A DNA stretch of 64,000 nt from assembly GCF_037335815.1 (NCBI RefSeq), contig NZ_CP147841.1, positions 3,782,001-3,846,000 of the forward strand, read 5' to 3'. Below, in pieces: positions 41,156-50,541 of this stretch (position 1 is its first letter; every line of letters starts with the position of its first letter). Both the position numbers and the translations under genes were made by a program. The DNA is from Salinirubellus litoreus. GTDB lineage: Archaea; Halobacteriota; Halobacteria; Halobacteriales; Haloarculaceae. The notes beneath the pieces were generated by a model. It had not been told where the DNA came from. It saw nothing but the letters and a program-made list of their open reading frames with translations, and searched no databases.

Positions 41156-41932
41156 TCAGGCCTGCGCCACTCGCGGCGGCGTCGGCAGACGCCGATCCTG
41201 CCAGAGGAGGCCGACGCCCATCACGAAGACCACGCCGATCAGGCCGATGGCAGCCAGCTCCATCAGCGGCGACGGATTCGCGGCCAGGAGGCCCGTTACA
41301 TCGACCGCAAAGTGCCAGAGGACGAGTGGCCAGAGACTCTTCAGACGGAAGGCAACCGCACCCAGACCGATCCCCAGCGGGATGATCAGAATCATCTGCG
41401 GGAGCCATTCCGCCATCGAATTCCCGAGGATGATCTGGGACACGTGGGAGAGCCCGAACACGACGGCCGGCAGGACCACAGCGAGGACCCGGCCCCGAGG
41501 TTCGAGTGCCCGAAGGAACACGCCACGGTAGAGTAGTTCCTCCGACAGGGCGGCCCCCAGCGCGACCCCGACGACGATGACGACCAGGGCCGCCCACGAG
41601 GGGAGTGTCGTCCCCTCGACCAGCGACACCTCGGGGATGGCGAGCCCGAACGCGAGCGGAACCAACACCATCACGCCGAACGGGAGCAGATACACCAGCG
41701 CACGGCGGTTGACCGGGGTCGTGAGTCGGATCTTTTCCCACCAGCCGAGCCAGGCGACGAGGCCGACGACGATGGCGACGAAGAGCCAGTTCAGGACGAG
41801 GCCGATGCCGTGAAGCGTGAGACTCGGGACCAGCGCTTCGAGTGCGAGCCGAACGACGACGGTCAGTGCGATCATCGCGGCTCCGAATCCGAGGGTGAAC
41901 GCGACTGGACGACGCTCGACGAGTGATGCCAT
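41156..41932 (-). CDS. CPBP-family intramembrane metalloprotease
   Basis: A 258-residue protein from ATG 41932; the TATA-like CCTATAAGT (about 41955-41963, minus strand) is 28 nt upstream of this Met but only 10 nt from the alternative start at 41950. About eight membrane helices. The Abi/CPBP motifs are SEELLYRGVFLRAL (EExxxR), VFGLSHVS (FxxxH) and LWHFAVDVTG (HxxxD/N). Members (Rce1-like) process prenylated or other membrane proteins. Substrate unknown. Confidence 0.9.
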   Translation of the reverse strand: MASLVERRPVAFTLGFGAAMIALTVVVRLALEALVPSLTLHGIGLVLNWLFVAIVVGLVAWLGWWEKIRLTTPVNRRALVYLLPFGVMVLVPLAFGLAIPEVSLVEGTTLPSWAALVVIVVGVALGAALSEELLYRGVFLRALEPRGRVLAVVLPAVVFGLSHVSQIILGNSMAEWLPQMILIIPLGIGLGAVAFRLKSLWPLVLWHFAVDVTGLLAANPSPLMELAAIGLIGVVFVMGVGLLWQDRRLPTPPRVAQA

Positions 41933-42085
41933 GCCGTCTACACGATTCACCCGTACTTATAGGTGTATTGACACGGTGGGGGACTCGTCTCCCCAGTCGT
42001 GCTAACGAAGCGCACTGGATGCAGCAGGGCTACAGACACCCTCTCAGTTGCTGTCAGGATGGGCGTACGAGATCAGCGCATGGAT

Positions 42086-42889
42086 TCAGTATGACACGCT
42101 GGTTTCGTTCAGTTCCGCGCGAGTCCGATCGTACTCGGATCGGTCGAGGATCTCGAAGTACGCCTCGCCGATTGCAAGCATGGGCCGAGCAGGAAACGCA
42201 ACGTTCCCCATAGTTGGATTCGTCTCACTCGTGGTCGGTTCACCCAGGTCGTCGCCATCGAGCGTTGCGACAGCAGATTCGATGGGATACATCTGACGAG
42301 GCATCAGAATCGCACGCTGGCCGTTCGGGGCGGTGCCGATCAGCGTCACATCACCGATATCGAACACGGTATCCGCCACCCGAGCGAACAGCGATGCAAC
42401 TCCGGGAACGCGCCAGATCTTGGCCGGGAAGCGAGCGCCGATAGCGTTCAGAATCGTCGCAGTCAGGGGCGCGTCCATCCGGACGGTCAAGTGAAGCTCG
42501 GGGTCATCCATCCGCACCTGTAGCTCCATCGGTCCGATCCAATCGAGCGTGATGGTCGCGGACTGAACGTGGTCCGTTGCGGTTCCGTAGTACCGAGGGC
42601 AGGCAGTATCGTGGCGTGGCCCGTCCACGTAGATGGACCATCGCCCGTCGGGCGTACGATGCCAGACCGTCGTGTATGGGGCAAAGTCGTTCTCGGGAAA
42701 CACGCGAAGCGCGAGAACGTGGCCAGAATCAAACGGCAGCGCATAGATGCCGAAGCCGCGAACGTGTTCGTATCCCTGCATCGGGGAGGGCTGGACTGAG
42801 GGACGTATCTGCTGTACCTTCGCTGCAATTCCACGCTCGAGTTCTCCGGTCGGGTGTTGGCGTTCTGTGACACCCTCTGCTGAGGACAT
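42086..42889 (-). CDS. Conserved hypothetical protein, 267 residues
   Basis: A soluble acidic protein without membrane segments. TVWHRTPDGRWSIYVDGPRH, then TACPRYYGTATDHVQSATIT and LDWIGPMELQVRMDDPELHL suggest a beta-rich fold of lipocalin- or tocopherol-cyclase-like type, but I do not recognise the family. TATA-like CCTTATCT (about 42913-42920, minus strand) lies 27 nt upstream of ATG 42889, so the start is well supported. No operon partner. Confidence 0.75.
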   Translation of the reverse strand: MSSAEGVTERQHPTGELERGIAAKVQQIRPSVQPSPMQGYEHVRGFGIYALPFDSGHVLALRVFPENDFAPYTTVWHRTPDGRWSIYVDGPRHDTACPRYYGTATDHVQSATITLDWIGPMELQVRMDDPELHLTVRMDAPLTATILNAIGARFPAKIWRVPGVASLFARVADTVFDIGDVTLIGTAPNGQRAILMPRQMYPIESAVATLDGDDLGEPTTSETNPTMGNVAFPARPMLAIGEAYFEILDRSEYDRTRAELNETSVSY

Positions 42890-43114
42890 GAGAGAGAGAC
42901 GGTCTTGGAGTAGATAAGGAGGGCTAACATGTAGTGTTATTTATCCTCTGCAGATCTCTCACCGAGACATACACGCGCTGTATACAGCATTGGGTGGACA
43001 AACTACCTAAATCGAGTCAGAATCCGTGTGCGAGATTCGGATGATCTCCGTATCTGGCCGTTCCACACCGCGATCTCGATTCGGTGTGGAGAACATACGG
43101 GGAAGTTAGTCGCC

Positions 43115-43640
43115 CTACTCCCCGAGGAGGTCGACGGCTCCGAGCTGCCGCACGAGGCCGAGCATGTCGTTCTACACCCACCGTTCGGCGACTTTCCCGT
43201 CCTCAATGCGAGCAAACACCATGCTCTCCATCTCGAACTGCTCGCCCGTCGGTTCAAGATGCAGAAAATCCCCCTCGTGGGTTCCTCGGTTTGTCGTCCG
43301 CAGCGCGACGGTATCACCCTCGGCGATCAGTTCATCGATGGTCGCCGAGTAGTCCGGAAAGGCGCTAAAGAGGACGTCGACGGTCCTCCTGATTCCCTCG
43401 AGGCCTTTGGTCTCCCCGAACGGGGTGTGATCGATCACCCTTTCAGCGAATATAGTAGCGTTTGGAAGTCTTTACGCACGGACGGGGGGACCGTCCCCGT
43501 CCGGAGTGTGTTATCGGTTCCAAACGCTACTATAGCTCATCGAAGACCGCGAGATCCTGCTCGTTGCCCCCCTCCACCACGCGACGGCAGAGACGCTTGT
43601 TCTCCTCGGTTGTGGTCGTTGCCATCGGCTCCTCTTTCAT
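43115..43640 (-). pseudogene. SnoaL-like/ester cyclase gene, broken twice
   Basis: Minus strand. The 5' part (from ATG 43640 or 43625) encodes TTTTEENKRLCRRVVEGGNE, then QDLAVFDEL. The 80-bp inverted-repeat element at 43453-43532 interrupts it. The rest continues FAERVIDHTPFGETKGLEGI, RRTVDVLFSAFPDYSATIDE through VAERWV, a TAG stop, and NDMLGLVRQLGAVDLLGE. Homologues normally read ERWVQNDMLGL, so TAG probably replaces CAG. Removing the element plus one TA restores E-L-F-A-E in frame. Thus the gene has an insertion and a nonsense mutation. Confidence 0.75.
43453..43532. mobile_element. 80-bp inverted-repeat miniature element, copy 1
   Basis: Terminal inverted repeat TAGTAGCGTTTGGAA.../...TTCCAAACGCTACTA, a G+C-rich centre with CCGTCCCCGTCCGGAGTGTG, and flanking TA dinucleotides (43451-43452 and 43533-43534) that look like a target duplication. 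No ORF. A second copy lies at 50304-50381. It sits inside the SnoaL-like gene. Confidence 0.75.
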
Positions 43641-43946
43641 CGCGCCTCACTCGACGTGTCCCATCTCCGACTTGACTGTGAAGCGGATACCAGAACCCCC
43701 TACGCCGTGTGGTACGTTAACTGTTGTTTCCTCGCACCGTACTGCCCGATTCGACCGCTCCGCTCGGAACGAGGTCCTGTGCGACATACGCGCTGTATTC
43801 ACCGCACGCCGTTTGTATCGACCGCCGGGGGTTCCAACAGAACCGTTTCGACGCTCGTTCGATGCCGACGCGACTGCCTCTGGGGTCTCCGCGCCCCGGT
43901 CGTCCGACGGGGCCGATCCGCGCCGCTTCGATCCGACCGTCCCCGA
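43641..43946. other. Intergenic, no gene seen
   Basis: About 300 bp between the SnoaL-like pseudogene start and the amidohydrolase stop. Open frames here are shadows without codon bias. It would contain the former promoter of the broken gene, but I see no clear TATA box. Confidence 0.4.
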
Positions 43947-45200
43947 TCAGACGACGAGCGCCCCCTCTTCGGCGACGACCTTCCCCCTCCGGATCACGTA
44001 CTCGGTGTCGGCCTGCCCGAGGACCGCCCACTGCGGCGACGGGGCGTCCATCACCACGAGGTCGGCGGGCGTGCCGACCTCGACGCCGTACCCTTCGATG
44101 CCGAGGAGGTCCGCTCCCCCGTGGGTCAGGAGGTTCCAGAGGTGTGCCAGCCCGGGGTTCGTCGAGTAGGTGTAGCTCCGGTCGAGCCTGAGCGACTGGA
44201 CGAGCGCCCCCTCGGTCGGGGCGGCGTTGCCGTGGGGAACCCAGAGGTCGCGGAGTTCGTCGCTCCCGTGCCCGACGGTGATCCCGCGCTCGCGGAGCGC
44301 CCCGATAGGCATCCCGGGGGGCGTGCTCGGGTAGGAGGTGGTGAGCCCGACGTCGGCCCGCTCGAGCGCGTCGAGGACCGACGCGAGCGGCTCTCCCCGC
44401 ACTCGCGGGTCGCCGGACCTGACGGCGGCGTCGGCGAGCGCGAACGCGTGACTCGCCGTGACCCGTCCCTCGTACCCGTTTCGGACGGCGTGCTCGGCGA
44501 CCCGCTCGAGCGTGTAGGTACCGAGCGTCCCCCCGTCGTGGACGTGCGCGTCGATGTCGACGTCGTGCTCGGTGGCGACCTCGAACCAGGTCTCGATCGT
44601 CCGTTCGAGGTCGTCGTTGACCGAGGCGGGGTCGATACCGCCGAGCAGGTCTGCCCCGAGTTCGAGCGACTCCCGGGCCGCTTCCCGAACCTCGGGGCCG
44701 TCGAGTAGCCCCCGCTGTGGGAACGCGACCACCTCCACGTCGAACAGGTCCGACACCGTCTCGCGGGCCTCGAGGATCGCCTCGATCACCTTCGTCCCGA
44801 CGGTCCGGTCGATGTAGGTGTGTGCGCGGGCGAAGAGGACGCCGTTGGCGACGGCCATCCGGACGCACTCGACCGCGTTCCCGGTCAGCGTCCCGGCGTC
44901 GGTCCCCTCGAAGTACTCGACCGTGCGGGCGATGTTCCGGGCCTTGTCGAACGGCTCGTCGTTGTGCTTCGGAACCCGCTCGCCGGCCGCGCTGAGCGCC
45001 TGGTCGAAGTGGACGTGCGCGTCGACGAACCCGGGGAACACGAGGTTCCCGCCGGCGTCTATCTCGCGCGGTCCGTCGAGGGCGGCGTCGGCCGCTGCGG
45101 TCGATCCCACCGCCGCGATCGCGCCGTCCGTGACCGCTATGTCCACGACGGCGTCCCGGGAGGGGAGGTACGCGTTTCGAACGATCAGATCACCTGTCAT
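43947..45200 (-). CDS. Amidohydrolase, cytosine-deaminase-like
   Basis: A 417-residue metal-dependent amidohydrolase. FPGFVDAHVHFDQALSAAGE supplies the HxH metal ligands, DIDAHVHDGGTLGTYTLERV and VTASHAFALAD two further His, and ITVGHGSDELRDLWVPHGNA the catalytic Asp. N- and C-terminal beta-sandwich strands (LIVRNAYLPSRDAVVDIAVT and PADLVVMDAPSP) complete the fold. The closest subgroup by pattern is cytosine deaminase/N-isopropylammelide-like, acting on cyclic amides or amidines. Divergent from the FAD oxidoreductase at 45349, and the first of a likely nitrogen-compound catabolic cluster. Confidence 0.88.
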   Translation of the reverse strand: MTGDLIVRNAYLPSRDAVVDIAVTDGAIAAVGSTAAADAALDGPREIDAGGNLVFPGFVDAHVHFDQALSAAGERVPKHNDEPFDKARNIARTVEYFEGTDAGTLTGNAVECVRMAVANGVLFARAHTYIDRTVGTKVIEAILEARETVSDLFDVEVVAFPQRGLLDGPEVREAARESLELGADLLGGIDPASVNDDLERTIETWFEVATEHDVDIDAHVHDGGTLGTYTLERVAEHAVRNGYEGRVTASHAFALADAAVRSGDPRVRGEPLASVLDALERADVGLTTSYPSTPPGMPIGALRERGITVGHGSDELRDLWVPHGNAAPTEGALVQSLRLDRSYTYSTNPGLAHLWNLLTHGGADLLGIEGYGVEVGTPADLVVMDAPSPQWAVLGQADTEYVIRRGKVVAEEGALVV

Positions 45201-45348
45201 ACCTCGCGATCACGGCCCACCCGCAAATCACTTCGGAGCGAGCGGCGGGACCCGGACCTCCCGGAGTGCGGTCTCGATCGGGTGTGTGCCCGATCGAACG
45301 TGGTCGGCCGGGCGACGCCTTTTCGTCCCGACCCTCGATACCCTCGCT

Positions 45349-46503
45349 ATGACCCACGAACACGACGCCGTCGTCGTCGGTGGGGGTATCGCCGGGGCCA
45401 ACTGTGCGCTCCAGCTCGCCCGTGCCGGGATGACCGACGTCCTCGTCCTGGAGAGCGAGGGGCCGGCGAGCAAGGCCAGCGGGCGCGCGGCGGGAAACCT
45501 CACGACGTATCGACACGAGCGGTTCGGCGCGGCGGCCTCCCGCCTCGGGCGCGAACTCTACGAGGAGCTCGCCGCGACGAACGACGACCTCGCGCTCCAC
45601 CGGGAGCGATCCTACTCCGTCGCGTACACCGACGAGGGGGCGGATTCCCTCCGTGAGGAGGCCGACTCGACGACCCTCGACACCGAACTTCTGACCGCCG
45701 AGGAGCTCGCCGAGCGGGAGACCGCCTTCGCTACCGGGGAGGTCACGGCGGCGCTCCGCATGCGGGATGCCGTCTACACGGACCCGAAGCGGCTGACGCT
45801 CGCGGTCCACGCCGCCGCCCGCGAGGCGGGCGTCGAGCTGGCTATCGAGACGGTTCGGAACCTCGGTCCCGGTGACGGCGACGAACGCATCACCGTCGAA
45901 ACGGACGCCGGGGAGTACGACGCGCCGGTCGTGATCGTCGCCGCCGGGGCGTGGACCGGACCGCTCCTCCAGCGTGCGGGGACCGACGTCGCCCTCCAGC
46001 CCCGCACGAGCCAGATCGCGATCCTCGACCCGCCCGAGCCGATGGACGTCCCCATCTGGTCCGCCCCGGACTTCAGCGTCTACGGCCGGCCGACCCCGGA
46101 GGGTCGCGTCCTGTTCGGCGGCGGGACCTCTACCCACATCGGGGACCTCGACAGGTTCCGCACCCGCGCGCTGATCCCGTTCCTCGGGCAGGTCGCCGAG
46201 CGCGCGCCCTACGTCATGCCGGCGCTCGAACGGGCGACCCTCCACGACGACTGGGCGGGCCGCGTCTCGGCCACGCCCGACCGTCACCCCCACGTCGGGG
46301 AGACGGACGTCGACGGCCTCTACGTCTGTGCGGGGTTCAACGGCGAGGGGATCTCGAACAGCCCCTTCGCCGCCCGGCTGCTCGCCGACCTCGTCCTCGA
46401 CCGCGACCCGATCGTCGATCCGTCGACCTTCGATCCGATGCGGTACCCCGGCGACGAGACCTTCGAGATCGGCAACGCCGTCGAGTGGTGGGACGACCGG
46501 TGA
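45349..46503 (+). CDS. DAO-family FAD-dependent oxidoreductase A
   Basis: A 384-residue flavoprotein from ATG 45349; upstream frame is antisense to the amidohydrolase. The dinucleotide fold is AVVVGGGIAGANCALQLARA, followed by VLVLESEGPASKASGRAAGN, VIVAAGAWTGPLLQRAG and the C-terminal FAD motif RVSATPDRHPHVGETDVDGL, then YVCAGFNGEGISNSPFAARL. This is the glycine/sarcosine oxidase-like (DAO) pattern, oxidising C-N bonds of amino acids or amines. No Cys for covalent flavin is obvious. Neighbouring deacetylase, aminotransferase and amidotransferase genes suggest amine breakdown. Confidence 0.88.
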   Translation: MTHEHDAVVVGGGIAGANCALQLARAGMTDVLVLESEGPASKASGRAAGNLTTYRHERFGAAASRLGRELYEELAATNDDLALHRERSYSVAYTDEGADSLREEADSTTLDTELLTAEELAERETAFATGEVTAALRMRDAVYTDPKRLTLAVHAAAREAGVELAIETVRNLGPGDGDERITVETDAGEYDAPVVIVAAGAWTGPLLQRAGTDVALQPRTSQIAILDPPEPMDVPIWSAPDFSVYGRPTPEGRVLFGGGTSTHIGDLDRFRTRALIPFLGQVAERAPYVMPALERATLHDDWAGRVSATPDRHPHVGETDVDGLYVCAGFNGEGISNSPFAARLLADLVLDRDPIVDPSTFDPMRYPGDETFEIGNAVEWWDDR

Positions 46504-46638
46504 GCCGGACGGCGGTCGGTAGTTCGCCCCGACGTGCCGACTCGCCGTTCCACCGAGTGACCGCTCGACGGGTGGTGGCCGCTCGACACCGGATCGCCCG
46601 CTCGACGGATCGACGGCACGTCGGCGGCCGGAACGCGG

Positions 46639-47289
46639 TTATCGGACGGCGGGCTCGGCTTCGTCGACGCACAGCGCGGCGAAGTTCTCCAGCACCCGCG
46701 TCGCGTTCACCCCCTCGAAGTCGGGCGATCCCGGGTCCCAGTCGCTCGGCCGGTCTTCGACCCGTTCGGTGAACTCGGGATGGAACTGGACCGTCCAGAC
46801 GGGCACATCGCGGTGGACCGAACAGAAGTGCGGGTCGTAGTCCGTCCGGGCGACCGACTCCATCCCCTCCCCGAGCTCCGTGACGAGGTCCCCGTGTAAC
46901 ACCGGGACGATCGGGTTGACACCCTCGAGAACGCCCGTCTCGCGGTAGTCGGTCATCTCGACGAACGTCGCGCGGCGTCGGTCCCCCTCGACGACGCCCC
47001 CGAGGGCGTAGTTGATCAGCTGGTGACCGTGACAGATGCCGAGCAGCGGGATCCCCCCCGCGATACACCGGTCGACGACCCCGAGCGCGGCGTCGAACCA
47101 CTCGCCGTGGTCCTCGTCGTAGACGCTGTCGGTGCTCCCGCCGAGGACGACCCCCTCGAACGCCTCTACGCGTGGGTGGTCGGGCTCCTCGACGAGGACG
47201 TGGTACTCCGAGTCCGGGATGAAGTGTGCGATCTCGGGCCCGAGATACCGGTACTCCGACCGGATCTCGTTGTCGAGGACGAGTATCAT
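46639..47289 (-). CDS. Class-I glutamine amidotransferase domain protein
   Basis: A 216-residue stand-alone GATase1. ATG 47289 has a TATA-like GGTTTATGC (about 47312-47320, minus strand) about 28 nt upstream. The catalytic triad is Cys86 in LLGICHGHQLINYAL, and His170/Glu172 in VQFHPEFTE; the oxyanion strand is VVLGGSTDSVYD. It lacks a synthetase domain. Stand-alone members include PuuD-like gamma-glutamyl hydrolases and glutaminase partners. Context with DAO oxidoreductases and an aminotransferase makes a hydrolase role in amine catabolism plausible (inference). Confidence 0.88.
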   Translation of the reverse strand: MILVLDNEIRSEYRYLGPEIAHFIPDSEYHVLVEEPDHPRVEAFEGVVLGGSTDSVYDEDHGEWFDAALGVVDRCIAGGIPLLGICHGHQLINYALGGVVEGDRRRATFVEMTDYRETGVLEGVNPIVPVLHGDLVTELGEGMESVARTDYDPHFCSVHRDVPVWTVQFHPEFTERVEDRPSDWDPGSPDFEGVNATRVLENFAALCVDEAEPAVR

Positions 47290-47534
47290 GTCCGACGTAG
47301 CGCCCAGTCGCGCATAAACCCACGCGGACGACCCGTGGCGACGGCTCCTCCGTCCCCCGCGCTCTCGACGCGGCCGATCCGATTCGGTCCCCGGGCACCC
47401 GAACTCTCGGACTTCCGAACTCGCCGAGATGCGGGGTCCGGGGGACGTCTGCTCCCGCTCGTCACGCCGCTCGGGATCGTACTGGAGACGACGGGAAGGG
47501 GGAGGGAAGAGCCGTCTGTCGAGCGGGCCGGCTC

Positions 47535-48929
47535 TCAGTCCTCGGCGAGGGGTTCGGACTCGATCCGCCCCGACTCGTCGCGGCGGGGCTGTTCGTCGGC
47601 CAGCCGCGGCGCGACGTCCTTGAACGCCTCCAGGTGCTCGTCGACGTGTTCGGCCTCGTGCTGGACGCTGATCGTCCACTGCTGGGAGGCGTGGTGAGGG
47701 TGCGGAACGACCCCCCGGTTGAGCATGGCGAACCAGTAGTTCTCGTGGAACTCCTCGTCGATCAGGGCGAGCCAGTCGCGGTAGTCCCTGACGACGTCGT
47801 CGGTGAACAGCACCTGTCCCTGCGAGTTGACGTGCTCGACGTGACCGACGATCCCGTGGTCGTCCATGATCTCCTCGTAGCCCGAGACGAGCCGCTCGCC
47901 GAGCGCGTCGACGTGGTCGTAGGCCTGCTCGGTCAGGACGTCACGGAGCTGGGTGACGAGCGCCCGGAGGACGAGCGGGCTCCCGTTGTAGGTCCCGAAG
48001 TGGGCCGCGCCGTCCTCGATGTGGCGCATGATGTGCTCCTTCCCCCCGAACGCACCAACGGGGAGGTTGCCGCCGATGGACTTGGCCATCGTCACGAGAT
48101 CGGGCTCGACCCCGTAGTGCTCGGCCGCCCCGCCGGGGGCGACCTTCACGCCCGTCTTGACCTCGTCGAAGATGTAGACGATCCCGTACTCGTCACAGAG
48201 CTCCCGGAGCCCGTGGAGGAACTCGTCGTAGGGCTGGGTCATCCCCACGTTCATGACGATTGGCTCGACGATCAGGCCCCCGATCTCGTTGACGTGCTCC
48301 TCCATGATCGCCTCGACGGCGTCGAGGTCGTTCCACGGCGCGACCTCGACGGTCTCCGTGACCGCCTCGGGGATCCCTTCGCTCTCGACGATCTTGTTCG
48401 GCCGCTTCGGGTGGCCGAGTTTCCCTGCTTCGGCCGCCTTGCTGATCATGACGTAGTCGTGGGCACCGTGGTACGCCCCCTCGATCTTCAGCAGCTTGTC
48501 ACGGCCGGCGTACGCGCGGGCCAGCCGGATGGCGTGCATCGTGCTCTCGGTCCCGCTGTTCGTAAAGCGGACGAGGTCGACTGGATCCCACCGCGCCTTG
48601 AGCTCCCTGGCCGCCTCCGCGAGCAGGTCGTGGGGGTGGGTGTAGAGCGTTCCCTTCCCGAGCTGGTCGGTCACCGCCTCGGTGATCGCGGGGTGGGCGT
48701 GCCCGCTCATCCCGGCCCCGTTGTTCATGTCGAAGTCGATGTAGCGGTTCCCGTCGACGTCGTGGAGGTACGGCCCCTCCGCCCGTTCGACGAAGATCGG
48801 ATAGGGGTCCCACGCGCGGTAGGTGCTCGCGACGCCCGCCGGGACGTGACGGCGGGTCTCCTCGTGGCGCTCCCGGCTCGTCGGGGTCCGCTCGCGGTAC
48901 TCGGATTCGACGTCCTCCCAGAGTTCCAT
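47535..48929 (-). CDS. Class-III PLP aminotransferase (GSA aminomutase-like)
   Basis: A 464-residue fold-type I PLP enzyme. YIDFDMNNGAGMSGHAHPAI, RFTNSGTESTMHAIRLARAY (cofactor phosphate site), IEGAYHGAHDY, YIFDEVKTG (Asp binding the pyridine N) and VTMAKSIGGNLPVGAFGG (Schiff-base Lys) are the class-III landmarks. The overall resemblance is to glutamate-1-semialdehyde aminomutase, but the context lacks haem-synthesis genes. Probably an omega- or amino-acid aminotransferase of the local catabolic cluster. The next gene is divergent, with a 258-bp gap. Confidence 0.9.
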   Translation of the reverse strand: MELWEDVESEYRERTPTSRERHEETRRHVPAGVASTYRAWDPYPIFVERAEGPYLHDVDGNRYIDFDMNNGAGMSGHAHPAITEAVTDQLGKGTLYTHPHDLLAEAARELKARWDPVDLVRFTNSGTESTMHAIRLARAYAGRDKLLKIEGAYHGAHDYVMISKAAEAGKLGHPKRPNKIVESEGIPEAVTETVEVAPWNDLDAVEAIMEEHVNEIGGLIVEPIVMNVGMTQPYDEFLHGLRELCDEYGIVYIFDEVKTGVKVAPGGAAEHYGVEPDLVTMAKSIGGNLPVGAFGGKEHIMRHIEDGAAHFGTYNGSPLVLRALVTQLRDVLTEQAYDHVDALGERLVSGYEEIMDDHGIVGHVEHVNSQGQVLFTDDVVRDYRDWLALIDEEFHENYWFAMLNRGVVPHPHHASQQWTISVQHEAEHVDEHLEAFKDVAPRLADEQPRRDESGRIESEPLAED

Positions 48930-49187
48930 GCCCGGACCTCAGTTCCGACCGACGTCACTCTTTTGCCGGCGGCAGTGGCGGGCGGTTCCCGTCCGGCCCC
49001 GACGGTCCCCGGGCGCGAGAGGGCCTCCGGACGGACTCGGATCCGGGGCCACGGTCGGGGAAGGCGCCCGTCGGTACGAATCTCACTGAATGCCGATAAA
49101 GACGTAAGTTGGGGGTTAACCAAGGCCGGGGTGACGGCCCGCCGGGACCCCCGGCCCGGATCCCCGGCGGGCGCTCCGAGCACACCC

Positions 49188-50306
49188 ATGTCCGAGCTCT
49201 CACGCGAACTCACCGTCTTCTGGGACGACCGTTTCCTCGACCACGAGCCGCCGTCCGGCGAGTTCGAGGCCGAGTGGACCGGACGGCTCGCCGTCGAGGA
49301 GCCACACCCTGACCGCCCCGAGCGGGTGGAGAACGTCCGGCACATCGTCGAGCACGAACTCGGCGAGCACGTCGCCTGGGCCGGCGTCGAACCGGCCTCG
49401 ATAGAAGCCCTGACACGGGTTCACGACCGATCGTACGTCGAGGCGTTCGAGGCGTTCTGTGCGGACGGTGGCGGTCGGATGACCGCCGAGACGGGTGCGA
49501 ACGAGGCGTCCTACGAGGCCGCCCGGTGCGCGACCGGCGGGGCGATCGCGGCGGCCGAACACGCGCTCTCGGAGGAGACGGGCGTCCCCTACGCCCTCGT
49601 GAGGCCGAGCGGCCACCACGCCCAGCCCGCACAGGCCGACGGCTTCTGCTTCTTCAACAACGTCGCCGTCGCCGCCGAGCACGCCCTCTCGAAGGGCTCC
49701 GCCGACCGTGTCGCGATCCTCGACTGGGACGTCCACCACGGCAACGGAACCCAGGACTGCTTCTACGACCGCGACGACGTGCTGTTCGTCAGCCTCCACA
49801 ACGACCACTGGTCGTGGGACCCCGAGGCCCACCCGCAGACTGGCGACCTCGACGAGGACGGCGAGGGGCCGGGCGAGGGGTACAACCTGAACGTCCCGCT
49901 CCCGCCGGGCACCGGCGATCGAGGCTACCGCGAAACGGTCGACCGGCTCGTCGAACCCGTCGTAGCGGAGTTCGGGCCCGACCTGCTGCTCGTCAGCGCC
50001 GGTCAGGACCCCGGGACGGTCGATCCGCTGGGTCGGAACGTCGTGACGAAGGCCGGCTTCGAGACGCTCGGCCGTCGTGCCCGCGGGATCGCCGACGACC
50101 ACGCCGACGGGAACCTCGCGCTCGTCCAGGAGGGCGGCTACCAGATCAGCCACCTCGCCTACGCGACGCTGGGCGTCCTCGAAGGCGCGATCGGCATCGA
50201 GACGGGAGTCGACGATCCGATGGCCTGGCTCGACGAGGACGTCGACTCGACGCGGCGGCGACTCGACGACGTCGTCGACTACCACGCCGCCCACTGGTCG
50301 CTGTAG
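49188..50306 (+). CDS. HDAC-superfamily deacetylase (acetylpolyamine amidohydrolase-like)
   Basis: A 372-residue protein from ATG 49188. The zinc deacetylase signature is visible: VRPSGHHAQPAQADGFCFFN (paired His), VAILDWDVHHGNGTQDCFYD (Asp-His zinc ligands), LLLVSAGQDPGTVDPLGR (third Asp) and VQEGGYQISHLA (Gly-Gly-Tyr transition-state Tyr). Prokaryotic members deacetylate acetylpolyamines or other acetylamides. The stop codon lies at the left edge of an 80-bp miniature element (50304), so the C-terminus may have been modified by insertion. Confidence 0.9.
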   Translation: MSELSRELTVFWDDRFLDHEPPSGEFEAEWTGRLAVEEPHPDRPERVENVRHIVEHELGEHVAWAGVEPASIEALTRVHDRSYVEAFEAFCADGGGRMTAETGANEASYEAARCATGGAIAAAEHALSEETGVPYALVRPSGHHAQPAQADGFCFFNNVAVAAEHALSKGSADRVAILDWDVHHGNGTQDCFYDRDDVLFVSLHNDHWSWDPEAHPQTGDLDEDGEGPGEGYNLNVPLPPGTGDRGYRETVDRLVEPVVAEFGPDLLLVSAGQDPGTVDPLGRNVVTKAGFETLGRRARGIADDHADGNLALVQEGGYQISHLAYATLGVLEGAIGIETGVDDPMAWLDEDVDSTRRRLDDVVDYHAAHWSL

Positions 50307-50381
50307 TAGCGTTTGGAGTCTTCACTCACGGGCGGGGGAACGTCCCCGTCCGGAGTGTGTCATCGGTTCCAAACGCTACTA
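50304..50381. mobile_element. Inverted-repeat miniature element, copy 2
   Basis: TAGTAGCGTTTGGA.../...TCCAAACGCTACTA ends and the same centre (CGTCCCCGTCCGGAGTGTG) as the copy at 43453-43532, with a few substitutions and two fewer bases. It overlaps the stop codon of the HDAC-like gene. It may also act as a transcription terminator hairpin. Confidence 0.75.
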
Positions 50382-50541
50382 TAGCGGACTGATCGGCCGG
50401 CGGCGTTCGGATCCCACGAACGGATCGTCAGGCCGGAGTCGGGGTTTTCCGACCGCCCCGCGGAGACGTGTGAAGCGGGCCCCCGGAGAGACGTTCGGTC
50501 GGTGGCGATAGCTACTTGTGGGCGTTCGACAAGCCGGGGGT

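Noticed and set aside
47634..49187. Very long plus-strand open frame merging into the HDAC-like gene
   Set aside because: The first 518 codons are antisense to the class-III aminotransferase, which has full family motifs. Only the part from ATG 49188 is real.
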